Positions 6,861-15,033 of a stretch of 64,000 nucleotides of DNA are shown one piece after another. The position numbers and the translations under genes are program-made. The stretch covers positions 1 through 64,000 of the forward strand of contig NZ_CADIJM010000007.1 in assembly GCF_902859585.1 (NCBI RefSeq), written 5' to 3'. The stretch comes from Achromobacter animicus (lineage in GTDB: Bacteria > Pseudomonadota > Gammaproteobacteria > Burkholderiales > Burkholderiaceae_B). The stretch's first letter is position 1. Each line of letters opens with the position of its first letter. The notes under the pieces are model-generated. The model ran no database searches. It had not been told where the DNA came from and worked only from the letters and a program-made list of their open reading frames with translations.

Positions 6861-7529
6861 CTACCCCAGCAGATTCTCCCTGACGTGCACCAGATGCCGC
6901 CGCACGGCCGCCATGGCGCGGTCCGCGTCGCGGTCGTGCAGCGCCTCGACGATCTCGCGGTGCTCGACCTGATATGCCGCGCGCCGCTCGGGCGTCAGGC
7001 TCTTGCGCTTGAGTGCGCCCCACGTCGCCTGCGAGCGCGCCGCGGTCATCAGCGCAAACACCTTTTCGATGAAGAGGTTGTGCGTGGCCGTGGCCATCAG
7101 TTCGTGCAGTTTCGCGTCCCAGACTTCGAATTGTTCAAAGCTGGCCGCGGCCTCCGCTTCATCACAGGCGTTCTGCATTGCGGCGAAGTCCGCCGGCGTG
7201 CCGTGCTGCACGACCAGCGCCGCGATGGCCGGCTCCAGCACCAGCCGCGCCGCCATCAGTTCGGCCGGACTGGTGGACAGCACCTCGCCGCGCAGCAGCG
7301 CCTCGGTCTGCGCCAGCGCCGAGGGCGGGTTGGCGTAGGTGCCGCTGCCCACGCGCTGCGAAATCAGGCCCTCTTCCTTCAATTGCGTCAGCGTCCGGCG
7401 CACGGTTGACCGGCTGATGCCGAATTGCTCGCTCAACGCGCGTTCGGTCGGCAGGCGGTCGCCCGGCGCCCATTCGCCCGACTGCAGGTTTTCGATGATG
7501 ACCGCCCGCATGGCGGAGGCTTTGTCCAT
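6861..7529 (-). CDS. GntR-family regulator (FadR/FCD subfamily)
   Basis: This 222-residue protein has a GntR winged helix at about residues 5-70 (GDRLPTERALSEQFGISRSTVRRTLTQLKEEGL) and an all-helical FCD effector domain in which conserved acidic/histidine residues usually bind a metal (LHELMATATHN, EHREIVEAL). It is divergent from the FAH-family hydrolase and Bug receptor genes (7725-9646). Matching TTGGTAT-containing sites lie next to both promoters, so it probably represses both transcripts and is released by a small carboxylic acid. Confidence 0.92.
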   Translation of the reverse strand: MDKASAMRAVIIENLQSGEWAPGDRLPTERALSEQFGISRSTVRRTLTQLKEEGLISQRVGSGTYANPPSALAQTEALLRGEVLSTSPAELMAARLVLEPAIAALVVQHGTPADFAAMQNACDEAEAAASFEQFEVWDAKLHELMATATHNLFIEKVFALMTAARSQATWGALKRKSLTPERRAAYQVEHREIVEALHDRDADRAMAAVRRHLVHVRENLLG

Positions 7530-7559
7530 GGATACTCCCGGATGATGACGCCGCGAATG

Positions 7560-7578
7560 ATACCAAAACAGACCAATA
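7560..7578 (-). promoter_or_regulatory. Putative GntR operator near the regulator promoter
   Basis: Read on the minus strand this is TATTGGTCTGTTTTGGTAT: two TTGGT half-sites in direct orientation. It nearly repeats TTGGTATCTTTTGGTAT at 7671-7687 in opposite orientation. The placement by the divergent GntR and FAH genes makes it a likely regulator binding site. Confidence 0.5.
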
Positions 7579-7670
7579 AATTCTTTTCATCCGCGAATTA
7601 GCCGATTCGCCAAGGCACGATTTTGGTTTATCCTGCCCAGCACCAGCAATTGGGCCTGAGAATCGGCCGA

Positions 7671-7687
7671 TTGGTATCTTTTGGTAT
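7671..7687 (+). promoter_or_regulatory. Putative GntR operator near the FAH-family gene
   Basis: TTGGTAT-CTT-TTGGTAT is a perfect 7-bp direct repeat with 10-bp periodicity, about 38 bases before the ATG at 7725. It mirrors the site at 7560-7578. Confidence 0.55.
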
Positions 7688-7724
7688 GTCATCACGGGCG
7701 GCCCCGGCCGCCGTAGGAGCAAGC

Positions 7725-8594
7725 ATGAAAATCGCGGTATTTCGAATCAACGGCGAGCGGCGCGTGGGCGTGGTGTCGGACGAGGGCGGCACGGTCACCG
7801 CGCTGGATTTCCCGCCCCAACTTGCGGCAGCCGGCGCGCTGACGGCGGTGCAATGGCTGGCCGAGGGCCGCGCCCTACCCGCGCAAACGGGTCCGGCCTA
7901 TCGCTGGGATCAGGTCGAGCACGAAGCGCCCCTGCCCGCGCAGCCGCGCAACCTGTTCTGCGTCGGCCGCAACTACCACGCGCATGCCAAGGAACTGCGC
8001 GATTCCGTGTTCAAGGACAACGACGCCAATCCGGAATCCTGGCCCATCGTTTTCACCAAGGTGCCGCAGACCGTGGTCGGCCCCTGGTCCGACGTGACGC
8101 TGCCCACCGGCATTTCCGACAAGATCGACTACGAGGCCGAACTGGCCGTCGTCATCGGCAAAGGCGGCCGCAACATTTCGCGCGCCGAAGCCATGAGCCA
8201 CGTCATTGCCTACACCGTCGTCAATGACGTCACCGCGCGCGACGTGCAGATGCGCCACCAGCAGTGGGACCTGGGCAAGTCGTTCGATACCTTCTGCCCC
8301 ATGGGTCCGTGGCTGGTCACCGCCGACGAACTGGACGGCCGCCAGACGCGCGTGCGCTGCTGGGTCAATGGCGAACTGCGCCAGGACGGCAACACGGAAG
8401 ACCTGATCTTCGACATCCCCACGCTGATCGAGACCTGCTCGCGCGGCATCACTCTGTACCCCGGCGACGTCATCGCCACCGGCACGCCCGCGGGCGTGGG
8501 CCAGGGCCTGAACCCGCCGCAGTTCCTCAAGCACGGAGACGTCGTCCGGATCGAAATCGACGGCATTGGACGCATCGAAAACCGATTCGTCTGA
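7725..8594 (+). CDS. Fumarylacetoacetate hydrolase (FAH) family protein
   Basis: This 289-residue protein starts MKIAVFRINGERRVGV after a TAGGAG ribosome site; an earlier in-frame codon would read through the operator. It has the FAH catalytic domain with metal-ligand segments DYEAELAVVIG, ARDVQ..QWDLGKSFDTFCPMGPWLV and PGDVIATGTPAGVG. The family includes 2-keto-4-pentenoate hydratases, fumarylpyruvate hydrolases and oxaloacetate decarboxylases, which cannot be told apart here. It is followed by a Bug receptor (8663), suggesting uptake and cleavage of a carboxylic acid under the divergent GntR regulator. Confidence 0.92.
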   Translation: MKIAVFRINGERRVGVVSDEGGTVTALDFPPQLAAAGALTAVQWLAEGRALPAQTGPAYRWDQVEHEAPLPAQPRNLFCVGRNYHAHAKELRDSVFKDNDANPESWPIVFTKVPQTVVGPWSDVTLPTGISDKIDYEAELAVVIGKGGRNISRAEAMSHVIAYTVVNDVTARDVQMRHQQWDLGKSFDTFCPMGPWLVTADELDGRQTRVRCWVNGELRQDGNTEDLIFDIPTLIETCSRGITLYPGDVIATGTPAGVGQGLNPPQFLKHGDVVRIEIDGIGRIENRFV

Positions 8595-8662
8595 CGCCCG
8601 CGTAAACGAGCGCCGGTCACAAGAAACCGGCGCCGCGCAGCAAAAAACCTAAGGAGTGAGAC

Positions 8663-9646
8663 ATGAACCTGCGCTGCAAGCATGTAGCCAGACGGGCGGC
8701 CGCGGCCGCCTTGCTATGCCTCGGGGCCACGGCCGCGACGGCCGCCGGGTATCCCGAGCGGCCCGTCACGATGGTGGTGCCCTTCCCGCCCGGCGGCGTC
8801 GCGGACACCATCGCCCGGCCGCTGGCGCAGGCCCTGGGCGACAAGCTGGGCCAGCCCATCGTCATCGAAAACAAGGGCGGCGCGGGCGGCGCCATCGGCA
8901 TTGGCCAGGCGGGCCGCGCCAAGCCCGACGGCTACACGCTGTTGCTGAGCCTGTCGTCGATCTCCATCCTGCCCGCCGCAGACCGCCTGCTGGAACGCAA
9001 GCCGGCCTATCAGCTCGACCAGTTCGTGCCGATCGCCCGCATCACGGCCGACCCGACAGTGCTGGTCGTGCGCGCGGACGCGCCATACAAGACGCTGGAC
9101 GAGTTCATCGACGCCGCTAAAAAACAGGGCGGCAAGCTGAGCTACGGCAGTTCGGGCATCTACGGCACGATGCACGTGCCGATGGAAATGCTGCAGAACG
9201 CCGCGGGCGTCAAGATGATGCACGTGCCGTTCACGGGCGCAGGTCCCGCGGTGCAGGCGCTCGTCGGCGGCCAGGTCGACGCGCTGGCAACCGGTCCGTC
9301 CAGCGTCATGCAGCTGATCCAGGCTGGTCGCGTGCGGCCGCTGGCGCATTGGGGCGACGGCAAGCTGGACAGCCTGCCCGACGTGCCGTCGCTGACGTCC
9401 AAGGGCTACGACGCCAGCTTCGTGCAGTGGTCTGGCGTCTTCGCGCTGGCCGGCACCCCGCCCGCCGTCATCGACAAGCTGCGCCAGGCCGTCAAGCAGA
9501 TTGCGGCCGACCCGGCCGTGCAGGCGCGCATTGCGGGCACCGGCAGCCCGATGCAGTACCTGGACGCGCCGGCATTCGACGACTACTGGAAAAAGGATTC
9601 GGCCTCGTTGGAAGTGGCCGTCAAGCGGATCGGCAAGGTCGAATGA
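8663..9646 (+). CDS. Bug-family (TctC-like) periplasmic solute receptor
   Basis: This 327-residue protein has a Sec signal peptide (to about residue 28, AAA-GYPERPV) and the Bug/TctC fold. The PFPPGGVADTIARPLAQ segment and the N-terminal YPxRPV strand are typical. A TAAGGAGTG ribosome site precedes the ATG. No TctA/TctB membrane genes are nearby, so it is one of the many orphan Bug receptors of this bacterial group. Its probable role is binding the acid processed by the FAH-family protein upstream. The ligand is unknown. Confidence 0.93.
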   Translation: MNLRCKHVARRAAAAALLCLGATAATAAGYPERPVTMVVPFPPGGVADTIARPLAQALGDKLGQPIVIENKGGAGGAIGIGQAGRAKPDGYTLLLSLSSISILPAADRLLERKPAYQLDQFVPIARITADPTVLVVRADAPYKTLDEFIDAAKKQGGKLSYGSSGIYGTMHVPMEMLQNAAGVKMMHVPFTGAGPAVQALVGGQVDALATGPSSVMQLIQAGRVRPLAHWGDGKLDSLPDVPSLTSKGYDASFVQWSGVFALAGTPPAVIDKLRQAVKQIAADPAVQARIAGTGSPMQYLDAPAFDDYWKKDSASLEVAVKRIGKVE

Positions 9647-9670
9647 CTGACGCTTGAGCCATGCACACGC

Positions 9671-9694
9671 AAGGGGGGCATCGCGCCCCCCTTT
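9671..9694. terminator. Bidirectional intrinsic terminator
   Basis: AAGGGGGGC (9671-9679) pairs with GCCCCCCTT (9685-9693), with T or A tails at the edges, between the convergent Bug and acyl-CoA synthetase genes. Confidence 0.7.
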
Positions 9695-9699
9695 CGCAT

Positions 9700-11205
9700 T
9701 TACTGCACCGTCTCCCGCGCCGCCGCCTGGCGCGCCAGCGCCTTGCGGTCCACCTTGCCCACCGCGTTCTCGGGCAGCCGGTCGATCCAGCAGACGTCGC
9801 GCGGCACATAGATCCGGCCCAGCCGCGCCAGCACCTCGGCCTGTATCGCGGCCGCATCCGGCGCGGTTTCGCCATTGCGTTGCACGAAGATCACCGGCGT
9901 CTCGCCCAGGTCATCGTCCGGCGCCCCCACCACGCAGCAGGCCGCGATGCCCGGCATTCCGGTGACCACGCCTTCGATCAGCGCGGGCGAGATGTTCTCG
10001 CCGCCCCGGATGATCACGTCCTTGATGCGGCCGGTGATGGTCAGGTAGCCCTGCGCGTCAAAGCGGCCCAGGTCGCCGGTGCGCAGCAGCCGGGGCGCGC
10101 CCGCGTCCGCGCTGTCCACACCCAGATAGCCCAGCATCAGGCTGTCGCCCGCGATGCAGATCTCTCCTTCCGCGCCGGCCGGCGCCACGCTGCCATCGGG
10201 CAAGCGCAGGGTTACGTCCTGTCCTTGCAGCACCGTCCCGACCGATCCCACGCGCCGCGCATCGGGCGGATTCATCGTGGACGTGCAGGTGGCCTCAGAT
10301 AGCCCATAAGACACGACGAGCGGACACCCAAGAAAGGCTTCGATCCGCCGATGCAAGGCCTCGGTGATGGGCGCCGATCCGCACCGCGCAAAACGCAGCA
10401 CGGCGAGGCTGTCCGGATCGAACGTCAGTTCCAGCATGCGCGCATACATCGTCGGCACGCCGGTGATGATCGTGGGCCTGAAAGCGTCCAGCAGACCGGG
10501 CATGTCCTGCGCGCGGAACCGGCCGGCCAGCGCCACACTGGCGCCGGCCAACAGCGGCGTGAAAATCTGGTTGTTCAGCGCGTTGGTGTGATGCAGTGGC
10601 ATGACGTGCAGCAGGCGATCCGAAGGCGTCAGCCCCGTGTGCGCCAGCACGCCGCGCGCGTTGTTGACCAGGCCTTGATGGGAAAGCAGCACACCCTTCG
10701 GATTTCCCGTGCTGCCCGACGTGAAGAGCAGCAGCCCCGGCGCCTGCGGCGCAATGTCCGCGCCCGCCCAGTCCGGGGTATTCGACGCCACATTCGACGC
10801 CACCTTGGCGGCATCCAGCACGCGAGCTTCCGGCAGGCCGCAGGCGCTGGCCGTGGCGGCGTTGTCGGCGTCCGCCAGCATCCACGTCAAGCCCACCGCC
10901 GCCACGCGCCGCGCGGTTTCCTCGACCGACAGCCGCGGCTCGAGCGGACACGGACAAGCGCCCGCCGCCATGACGCCCAATAGGGAAACCACCTGCGCCA
11001 GCGAGCGCTCCATCGCCACGCCGACGTAATCGCCCGGCGCGACGCCGGCGGCGCGCAGGCCACCCGCTGCCTGTCCCACGCGGCGGCGCAGGTCCGCGTA
11101 GCTGACCGTTTCCTCGGCGGTCACCAGCGCAGGGCGCGCTGCCCATTCTGGCTGGTCCCACAAGCGCGCAAACGCCGCCACGATCGTGGCATCGGCAATC
11201 GTCAT
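9700..11205 (-). CDS. AMP-binding acyl-CoA synthetase / ligase
   Basis: This 501-residue enzyme of the ANL superfamily activates a carboxylic acid to its CoA thioester via an acyl-AMP. It shows the P-loop LLFTSGSTGNPKGVLLSHQG (about residue 165), the YGLSEA segment, the TGD motif (LLRTGDLGRFD) and the C-terminal hinge and lysine region GRIKDVIIRGGENISP. It lies 41 bases downstream of the CoA-transferase-like B subunit on the same strand and is probably the last gene of that operon. The substrate cannot be read from sequence. Confidence 0.93.
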   Translation of the reverse strand: MTIADATIVAAFARLWDQPEWAARPALVTAEETVSYADLRRRVGQAAGGLRAAGVAPGDYVGVAMERSLAQVVSLLGVMAAGACPCPLEPRLSVEETARRVAAVGLTWMLADADNAATASACGLPEARVLDAAKVASNVASNTPDWAGADIAPQAPGLLLFTSGSTGNPKGVLLSHQGLVNNARGVLAHTGLTPSDRLLHVMPLHHTNALNNQIFTPLLAGASVALAGRFRAQDMPGLLDAFRPTIITGVPTMYARMLELTFDPDSLAVLRFARCGSAPITEALHRRIEAFLGCPLVVSYGLSEATCTSTMNPPDARRVGSVGTVLQGQDVTLRLPDGSVAPAGAEGEICIAGDSLMLGYLGVDSADAGAPRLLRTGDLGRFDAQGYLTITGRIKDVIIRGGENISPALIEGVVTGMPGIAACCVVGAPDDDLGETPVIFVQRNGETAPDAAAIQAEVLARLGRIYVPRDVCWIDRLPENAVGKVDRKALARQAAARETVQ

Positions 11206-11246
11206 GATTACTCCCCCTGTACCGAGCTCGTTGATGCGTGGCGCTG

Positions 11247-11981
11247 TCAGCGCAATGCGACGGCGGCGTCGCGTTCGAACTGTCCGTCGGCATCCAGCTC
11301 GCGCAAGGCGCGCGCTTCCTGCTCGGTCGGCGGTTCGGTCGGGCCCGCGCCGCTGGCGTCGAACTCGAAGCCGGTGCGTTCGCGTACTTCAGACAGGCTG
11401 GACTCCGGATGCCACGACTGCAGGGCCAGCCGGCCGTCGCGCTTGATGAACACCGCAATCGGCGTCACCACGCCATGAAAACCGCCCCACGACGTCATGA
11501 AGTCCAGCGTGGGCACGAACGTGCGGCGCGAATGCTCGGTGCGCCAGGTGCAGGCGCGCTTGGCCGTGGGCAGCATCACCGCCCCGCCGCCCCCGCCCGG
11601 CAGCCGGACCTTGGGTTCATGCCAGTCGCCGATGCACGAGTTGTTGGCGCAGCCCGCGCCGTCAATCTGCGCGGCGCCCAGAAAGGTCAGGTCCATGCGG
11701 CCGCGCGTGCACAGGTCGTAGAAATCTTCGTTGGAAAAGATCGACGCGGTGTGCTCGGCCAGCACCGGATCCGAACTGGACAACGGAATGTGCGACGGCC
11801 GCGGGTTCACGCCGCCCGCCACGTTGATGTACACGAAGTCCCAGTCGTACGCGCGCTTGGCCAGCAGGCACGCCAGCATCGGCATAGTGGAATTCACGCC
11901 GCTGAAGGTGATTTCGTCAGGACGGATGAATCGCGCCAGATTGGTGACGATGTACGAAAAGCCCGACCATTGCTCAGCCAT
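11247..11981 (-). CDS. CoA-transferase-like subunit B (GctB/IpdB-type)
   Basis: This 244-residue protein pairs with the A subunit upstream. The start MAEQWSG overlaps the end of subunit A by eight bases, indicating translational coupling. The sequence resembles the beta subunit of class I CoA-transferases, with a glycine-rich RLPGGGGGAVMLP segment. The catalytic glutamate motif (SENG or YESG type) expected near residue 50 is not seen; the region reads VYINVAGGVNP. Loss of that residue is known in IpdAB, a ring-opening hydrolase of steroid catabolism, so this may be a hydrolase rather than a transferase. Confidence 0.85.
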   Translation of the reverse strand: MAEQWSGFSYIVTNLARFIRPDEITFSGVNSTMPMLACLLAKRAYDWDFVYINVAGGVNPRPSHIPLSSSDPVLAEHTASIFSNEDFYDLCTRGRMDLTFLGAAQIDGAGCANNSCIGDWHEPKVRLPGGGGGAVMLPTAKRACTWRTEHSRRTFVPTLDFMTSWGGFHGVVTPIAVFIKRDGRLALQSWHPESSLSEVRERTGFEFDASGAGPTEPPTEQEARALRELDADGQFERDAAVALR

Positions 11982-12807
11982 GATTCCCCTCCCGCGCTTC
12001 GGGCGCCGCGGCCATATGCGCGCGCAGATCGCTGTTCTTGTCCATGTAGGTTTCCACCGCCGGATAGTCGATGGCGTAATCGGGCCAGCACGAACCCGGC
12101 CACGCGCCCTGCGGCACGACCGCGAAGGCTTGCACCATGAAATACGGCACCAGCGTGGACTCGGGCTGCGCCTCGAACACGGCGCTGTCCACCTGCTTTT
12201 CGGCCACGACCAGCACGCTGCCCGCGGCGCGCGACATGATGCGGTCCCAGTGCGCCGTGCCCTGCACGCGCACGTTGCCCAGCGCATCCACTTCGGACGC
12301 CTGGATCACGGCGAAGTCCGGCCGTATCGCCGGCACCACCCAGGTCTTCTCGCCGCTGCCGTACGGATCGTCCAGGCATTTCCAGCCGTTCAGCTCCGGC
12401 AAACCGCTGCCATGCAGACCGCCGCAGGGCTGGAACGGCACGCCAAAGGCCGCCGCGCGCAGCCCGGCCGTCAGGCTGGCGCAAGCGTGTTCCTCAAGTT
12501 CGATCTCGTGGCGCTCCACGGCGCGCCGATACCACGGCGCCAGCCCGAAGTTGCCTTCCATCGCGACGATGCCCGCGCGTACGCGGCGCAGCACGCCCGC
12601 GCGGCACAGGATGTCCACGTCATAGCCCGGCGACTGCTTGATCAGTTCAAGATCGCGCTTTTCCTGGCGGATCAGTTCGCGCACGAAGGCGAACGGTCCG
12701 CGGTGCAGAAAGCTGCCGCCCAGCGCGATGGACGCCCCGTTGGGCACCAGCGCCGCCAGTTCCTGCAGGCTGCACTGCTTGTTCTTCTGGTTGAATCCTG
12801 AAGCCAT
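11974..12807 (-). CDS. CoA-transferase-like subunit A (GctA/IpdA-type)
   Basis: This 277-residue protein is of the CoA-transferase alpha-subunit type, with the N-terminal CoA-binding glycine region NGASIALGGSFLHRGPFAFVRELIRQ and a typical C-terminal YxAIDYPAVETYMDKNSDLRAHM segment. It is translationally coupled to subunit B (8-base overlap) and lies 28 bases downstream of the crotonase gene. The pair acts as a heteromer on acyl-CoA substrates in the cytoplasm. Glutaconate CoA-transferase-like and IpdAB-like functions are both possible. Confidence 0.86.
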   Translation of the reverse strand: MASGFNQKNKQCSLQELAALVPNGASIALGGSFLHRGPFAFVRELIRQEKRDLELIKQSPGYDVDILCRAGVLRRVRAGIVAMEGNFGLAPWYRRAVERHEIELEEHACASLTAGLRAAAFGVPFQPCGGLHGSGLPELNGWKCLDDPYGSGEKTWVVPAIRPDFAVIQASEVDALGNVRVQGTAHWDRIMSRAAGSVLVVAEKQVDSAVFEAQPESTLVPYFMVQAFAVVPQGAWPGSCWPDYAIDYPAVETYMDKNSDLRAHMAAAPEAREGNHG

Positions 12808-12835
12808 TGTCTTCCTCCTGCTTGATGGGACGCGC

Positions 12836-13555
12836 CTAGCGCGCCTGCAGATACGCCGCCACGCGGTCCTTCAGGCCGGGCGCCGCCGCCGAACGCACCA
12901 GCCGCGCCAGATCCGTGTCGGGCGTCTCCTGCGACAGGGCCGCGTAGAGCTGCGTGCGGCTCGCGTCGGTCAGCGCGCTCGCCGTTTCCAGCGCAGCCTC
13001 GCTGATCTGCGGCCATTCCTGCGGCGTGGCCAATCGGCTGACGAAGCCATCGCGCAACCCGTCTTCGGCGTTGAAGGTGGCGGCCTGTTCAAGAATCGTG
13101 CGCGCGCGCTCCGCGCCCACCAGCGACGCGAAACGCCGCGTGCCCAGCACCAGGCCAAACTTCAACCCGGGCATGCGGAACGTCGCGTCCGGCGCGCTGA
13201 TGCGCCACTTGCACGCGCCGAACACATCCACGCCCGCGCCGAAATTGCGCCCATGCGCCAGCGCCACCGTCAGGCACGGCGAGGCCGCCAGCCGCTGCAG
13301 CAGCGTCTCGATCCGCACGAAGCGCAGCAGCAGATCGCCTTCGCTCTGCGTCTGCCAATCGCCAAAGTCAAAGCCCGCGCTGAAGTTCTTGCCCTCGCCT
13401 TGCAACACGATGACCTGGGCACGTGCGCCCTCGGCCTCGTCCAGCGCGGCGATCAGCGCCTCGACCAGGTCGGCCGACAGCGCATTCATCTTTTCGGGGC
13501 GCGCCAGCGTCAGCACGTGGCGCGGCCCTTGCTGGTCGATACGCAGGACGCTCAT
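12836..13555 (-). CDS. Enoyl-CoA hydratase/isomerase (crotonase) family protein with altered active site
   Basis: This 239-residue crotonase-fold protein has the oxyanion-hole segments GEGKNFSAGFDFG and AHGRNFGAGVDVFGACKW. The two catalytic glutamates of classical enoyl-CoA hydratases appear to be replaced: the GAGVD segment has Asp where Glu is expected, and FRMPGLKFG has Gly where the PE glutamate is expected. It may therefore be an isomerase, hydrolase, lyase or other crotonase variant. The start overlaps the stop of the CaiB-type gene by four bases, so the genes are co-translated. Confidence 0.88.
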   Translation of the reverse strand: MSVLRIDQQGPRHVLTLARPEKMNALSADLVEALIAALDEAEGARAQVIVLQGEGKNFSAGFDFGDWQTQSEGDLLLRFVRIETLLQRLAASPCLTVALAHGRNFGAGVDVFGACKWRISAPDATFRMPGLKFGLVLGTRRFASLVGAERARTILEQAATFNAEDGLRDGFVSRLATPQEWPQISEAALETASALTDASRTQLYAALSQETPDTDLARLVRSAAAPGLKDRVAAYLQAR

Positions 13556-14721
13556 TGCTTGCCTCCCTTGGCAGACACGCGCAGCGGTCCCAGCACCTCG
13601 TCGTTGTGCTCGCCCAGCGCGGGCGGCCGGCGGCGCAGCGCCGTGGTCTCGCCGTCAAACCGCACAGGCAGGCCAAACGTGCGGGTCTGCACGCCATTGG
13701 GCAGCTCCAGCGCCTGCACCCAGCCCATGTGCTCGACCTGCGGATCGGCCAGCACCTCCGAATACGTGTTGATCGGCGCGCACGGTACGCCGGCCGCGCG
13801 AAAGCGTGCCAGCCAGTCCTGTGCTTCGTGCTCAGCGAAGATCGCTTCCAGGATGTCGCGCAGCGCCGTCTGATTGCGAGCGCGGGCGCTGGTATCGGTA
13901 AAGCGCGGATCGCCCAGCAGGTCTTCACGCTCCACCGTCGCGCACACGGCCTTCCACAACGCCTGGTTGCCCGCGGCCATGCCGAAGTATCCGTTCTTGC
14001 AGCGAAACGCCTGATACGGCGCATTGCGCGGATGGGCCGATCCCAGCTTGACCGGATCCTTGCCGCTGCCGAAGAACTCGGACGTCTGCAAGGCGGCGAT
14101 GCCCAGCGTGGCGCCCAGCATCGGCACGTCGATGTGCGTGCCCTGCCCGCTGGCCTGCGCCGCGCGCAGCGCCGATGCGATGGCGAACGCGCCGTACAGT
14201 CCCGCGGAAAAGTCCGCCAGCGGCACGCCGCATTTGACCGGTTCGCCGCCGGGCTCGCCGGTGACGCTCATGATGCCGCTCATGGCCTGGATGGTCAGGT
14301 CAAAGCCGCCTTCCTGAGCGCGCGGTCCCGACTGGCCGTACGCCGAGATCGAGCAGTACACCAACCGGGGATTGGCCTCGCGCAGTTGCACGTAGCCCAG
14401 GCCCAACCGCTCCATCACGCCCGGCCGGTTGTTTTCGATGAGCACATCGGCGCGCAAGGCCAATTCGCGCGCCAAGGCCAGATCGCCGGGGTCCTTCAGG
14501 TTCAACGTCACCGACCGCTTGTTGCGGTTGAGCGAGGCGAAGTTCTCGCTGTAGCCGTCCGAGATGGGCGGCCAGCTGCGCAGCGTATCGCCGCCTTCCG
14601 GGTTCTCCACCTTGATCACGTCCGCGCCCATGTCCGCCAACAACATGCCGCAAAAGGGTCCCGCCGCGACGTTGCAAATCTCCAGCACCGTAATGCCGGT
14701 TAGCGCCGAACTGGGTGTCAT
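13552..14721 (-). CDS. CaiB/BaiF (class III) CoA-transferase
   Basis: This about 389-residue protein has class III CoA-transferase features: VLEICNVAAGPFCGMLLADMGADVIKVENP at the N-terminus, NRNKRSVTLNLKDPGD, and the catalytic-aspartate region GVPLADFSAGLYGAFAI. The start MTPSSALTG at 14721 is chosen because AGAGGT lies just upstream; a longer in-frame start exists at 14748. It is the first gene of an operon running through crotonase, subunits A and B and the acyl-CoA synthetase. A near-palindromic site resembling the IclR-gene operator lies at 14743-14757. Confidence 0.93.
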   Translation of the reverse strand: MTPSSALTGITVLEICNVAAGPFCGMLLADMGADVIKVENPEGGDTLRSWPPISDGYSENFASLNRNKRSVTLNLKDPGDLALARELALRADVLIENNRPGVMERLGLGYVQLREANPRLVYCSISAYGQSGPRAQEGGFDLTIQAMSGIMSVTGEPGGEPVKCGVPLADFSAGLYGAFAIASALRAAQASGQGTHIDVPMLGATLGIAALQTSEFFGSGKDPVKLGSAHPRNAPYQAFRCKNGYFGMAAGNQALWKAVCATVEREDLLGDPRFTDTSARARNQTALRDILEAIFAEHEAQDWLARFRAAGVPCAPINTYSEVLADPQVEHMGWVQALELPNGVQTRTFGLPVRFDGETTALRRRPPALGEHNDEVLGPLRVSAKGGKQ

Positions 14722-14742
14722 GTCTGACCTCTCGTTATGAAA

Positions 14743-14757
14743 ATTCAATATTTGGGA
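14743..14757 (-). promoter_or_regulatory. Putative IclR operator (CaiB-operon side)
   Basis: Read on the minus strand the site is TCCCAAATATTGAAT. Its left eleven bases match the palindrome at the iclR promoter (complement TCCTAAATATTAGGA) at ten positions. Confidence 0.4.
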
Positions 14758-14930
14758 TGCGGAAAACAGTATAAGACGCGGCCTTCAACGATGGCATCAT
14801 CCAGACGCGCCGCCCGGGAAAGCCGCTGGTGTCCGGGCGAATCCTAGTGCAATCCCTAGGTGCCGCGGTTAATTGTTGACCAGCATAGCACCGTGTGGAA
14901 TTCTAGGTAAACCATTTATTGAAACGTCAA

Positions 14931-14945
14931 TCCTAATATTCAGGA
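14931..14945 (+). promoter_or_regulatory. Putative IclR operator (Bug-operon side)
   Basis: TCCTAATATTCAGGA differs at one position from TCCTAATATTTAGGA at 18332-18346, just upstream of the IclR gene. Both are near-perfect palindromes with TCCT/AGGA ends. Confidence 0.6.
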
Positions 14946-15033
14946 TTCACAAAAGAGGACTGCAGCGGCCCCGGCGCCCCGCAATCGCGAACCGCCTCCG
15001 TCGCATGCTGGCCCGTCCACCGAGGAGAGTTGC

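Larger units (their letters stand above)
14722..15033. promoter_or_regulatory. Divergent promoter region between the CaiB operon and the Bug operon
   Basis: This 312-bp gene-free stretch holds two related palindromic sites (14743-14757 and 14931-14945) and is noticeably AT-richer than its surroundings around 14880-14945. No convincing coding sequence is seen. It probably contains both divergent promoters under control of the IclR regulator encoded at 17557-18321. Confidence 0.55.

Noticed and set aside
14714-14729. GGTGTCATGTCTGACC resembling the dispersed palindrome
   Set aside because: It overlaps the start codon of the CaiB-type gene, has a different spacing and is better explained by chance.
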